Assembly (NCBI GenBank): GCA_017472905.1
Contig: JAFUNW010000377.1
Coordinates: 1 to 5,858 of the forward strand
Direction: 5' to 3'
Source: Bacteroidaceae bacterium
GTDB taxonomy: Bacteria; Bacteroidota; Bacteroidia; Bacteroidales; Bacteroidaceae
Length of the DNA stretch: 5,858 nt
The translations under genes were made by a program, and so were the position numbers. The notes under the pieces are model-generated. The model searched no databases, had not been told where the DNA came from, and saw nothing but the letters and a program-made list of their open reading frames with translations. Shown here piece by piece: positions 5,769 through 5,858 of the stretch; position 1 is the stretch's first letter, and each line of letters starts with the position of its first letter.

Positions 5769-5858
5769 ATGGCTAAAGGTATCAGTATTACAGGCAGTGG
5801 AATCGTTTGTGCTATCGGTACAGATAAAGAATCAGTATTAACCTCTCTACGTGAAAAG
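5769..5858 (+). CDS. 5' end of another beta-ketoacyl-ACP synthase (partial, runs off the right edge)
   Basis: The first 30 codons are visible and open to the window end. MAKGISITGSGIVCAIGTDK is the usual N-terminal strand and loop of FabF/FabB-type ketosynthases (I-T-G-x-G-I-V-x-x-x-G), followed by the start of the first helix (ESVLTSLREK). Catalytic residues lie beyond the edge, so it cannot be said whether this is an active KS or a chain-length-factor partner. It starts 14 bases after the second ACP and is the third ketosynthase gene touched by the window. Several KS/CLF genes are usual in aryl-polyene clusters. Confidence 0.9.
   Translation, partial: MAKGISITGSGIVCAIGTDKESVLTSLREK

Overview
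This AT-rich window is tightly packed and codes on one strand only. It looks like the middle of a single operon from a member of the Bacteroidota, probably an order Bacteroidales gut-type organism. Three things point there. The genes lack recognisable Shine-Dalgarno sequences and have A/T-rich bases ahead of their ATGs. All nine gene ends visible are TAA. The gene content matches the aryl-polyene (APE) / flexirubin-like type II fatty-acid-style clusters common in that phylum. The assignment to a phylum is an inference, because there is no rRNA or other marker gene here.

Layout, all + strand: the 3' end of a FabB-type ketosynthase, with an in-frame TAG near the left edge (3-146); a small exported protein of unknown function (158-679); a SAM-dependent methyltransferase of the acetylserotonin/CrtF O-methyltransferase fold (690-1796); an acyl carrier protein (1805-2047); a membrane-anchored LpxL/HtrB-type acyltransferase (2053-2928); a hotdog-fold dehydratase-like protein lacking the usual catalytic His (2934-3389); a hotdog 4HBT-type thioesterase (3396-3809); a 563-residue ketosynthase carrying an extra, Cys-less half-ketosynthase domain at its C-terminus (3797-5488); a second, different acyl carrier protein (5497-5754); and the 5' end of another ketosynthase (5769 to the right edge). 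Gaps are 5 to 14 bases, with one 13-base overlap. There is no internal promoter, terminator, RNA gene, mobile element or CRISPR array, and no gene-free stretch longer than 14 bases.

Inferred joint role: the two carrier proteins hold the starter and growing chain, the ketosynthases extend it, and hotdog dehydratase(s) leave double bonds in place to give a conjugated polyene. The methyltransferase decorates the aryl head, the thioesterase edits or releases acyl chains, and the membrane acyltransferase transfers the product to a lipid for delivery to the envelope. The exported protein may act on the periplasmic side. Genes expected for such a pathway but not seen here (ketoreductase, aryl ammonia-lyase or other head-group enzyme, acyl-ACP ligase, MMPL-type exporter, any DarA/DarB pair) would have to lie outside the window, so the exact product class is not proven.

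The points most worth a second look are the KS/half-KS fusion, the apparent nonsense codon in the first ketosynthase, the dehydratase without its His, the methyltransferase without the usual catalytic His, and the unknown exported protein.
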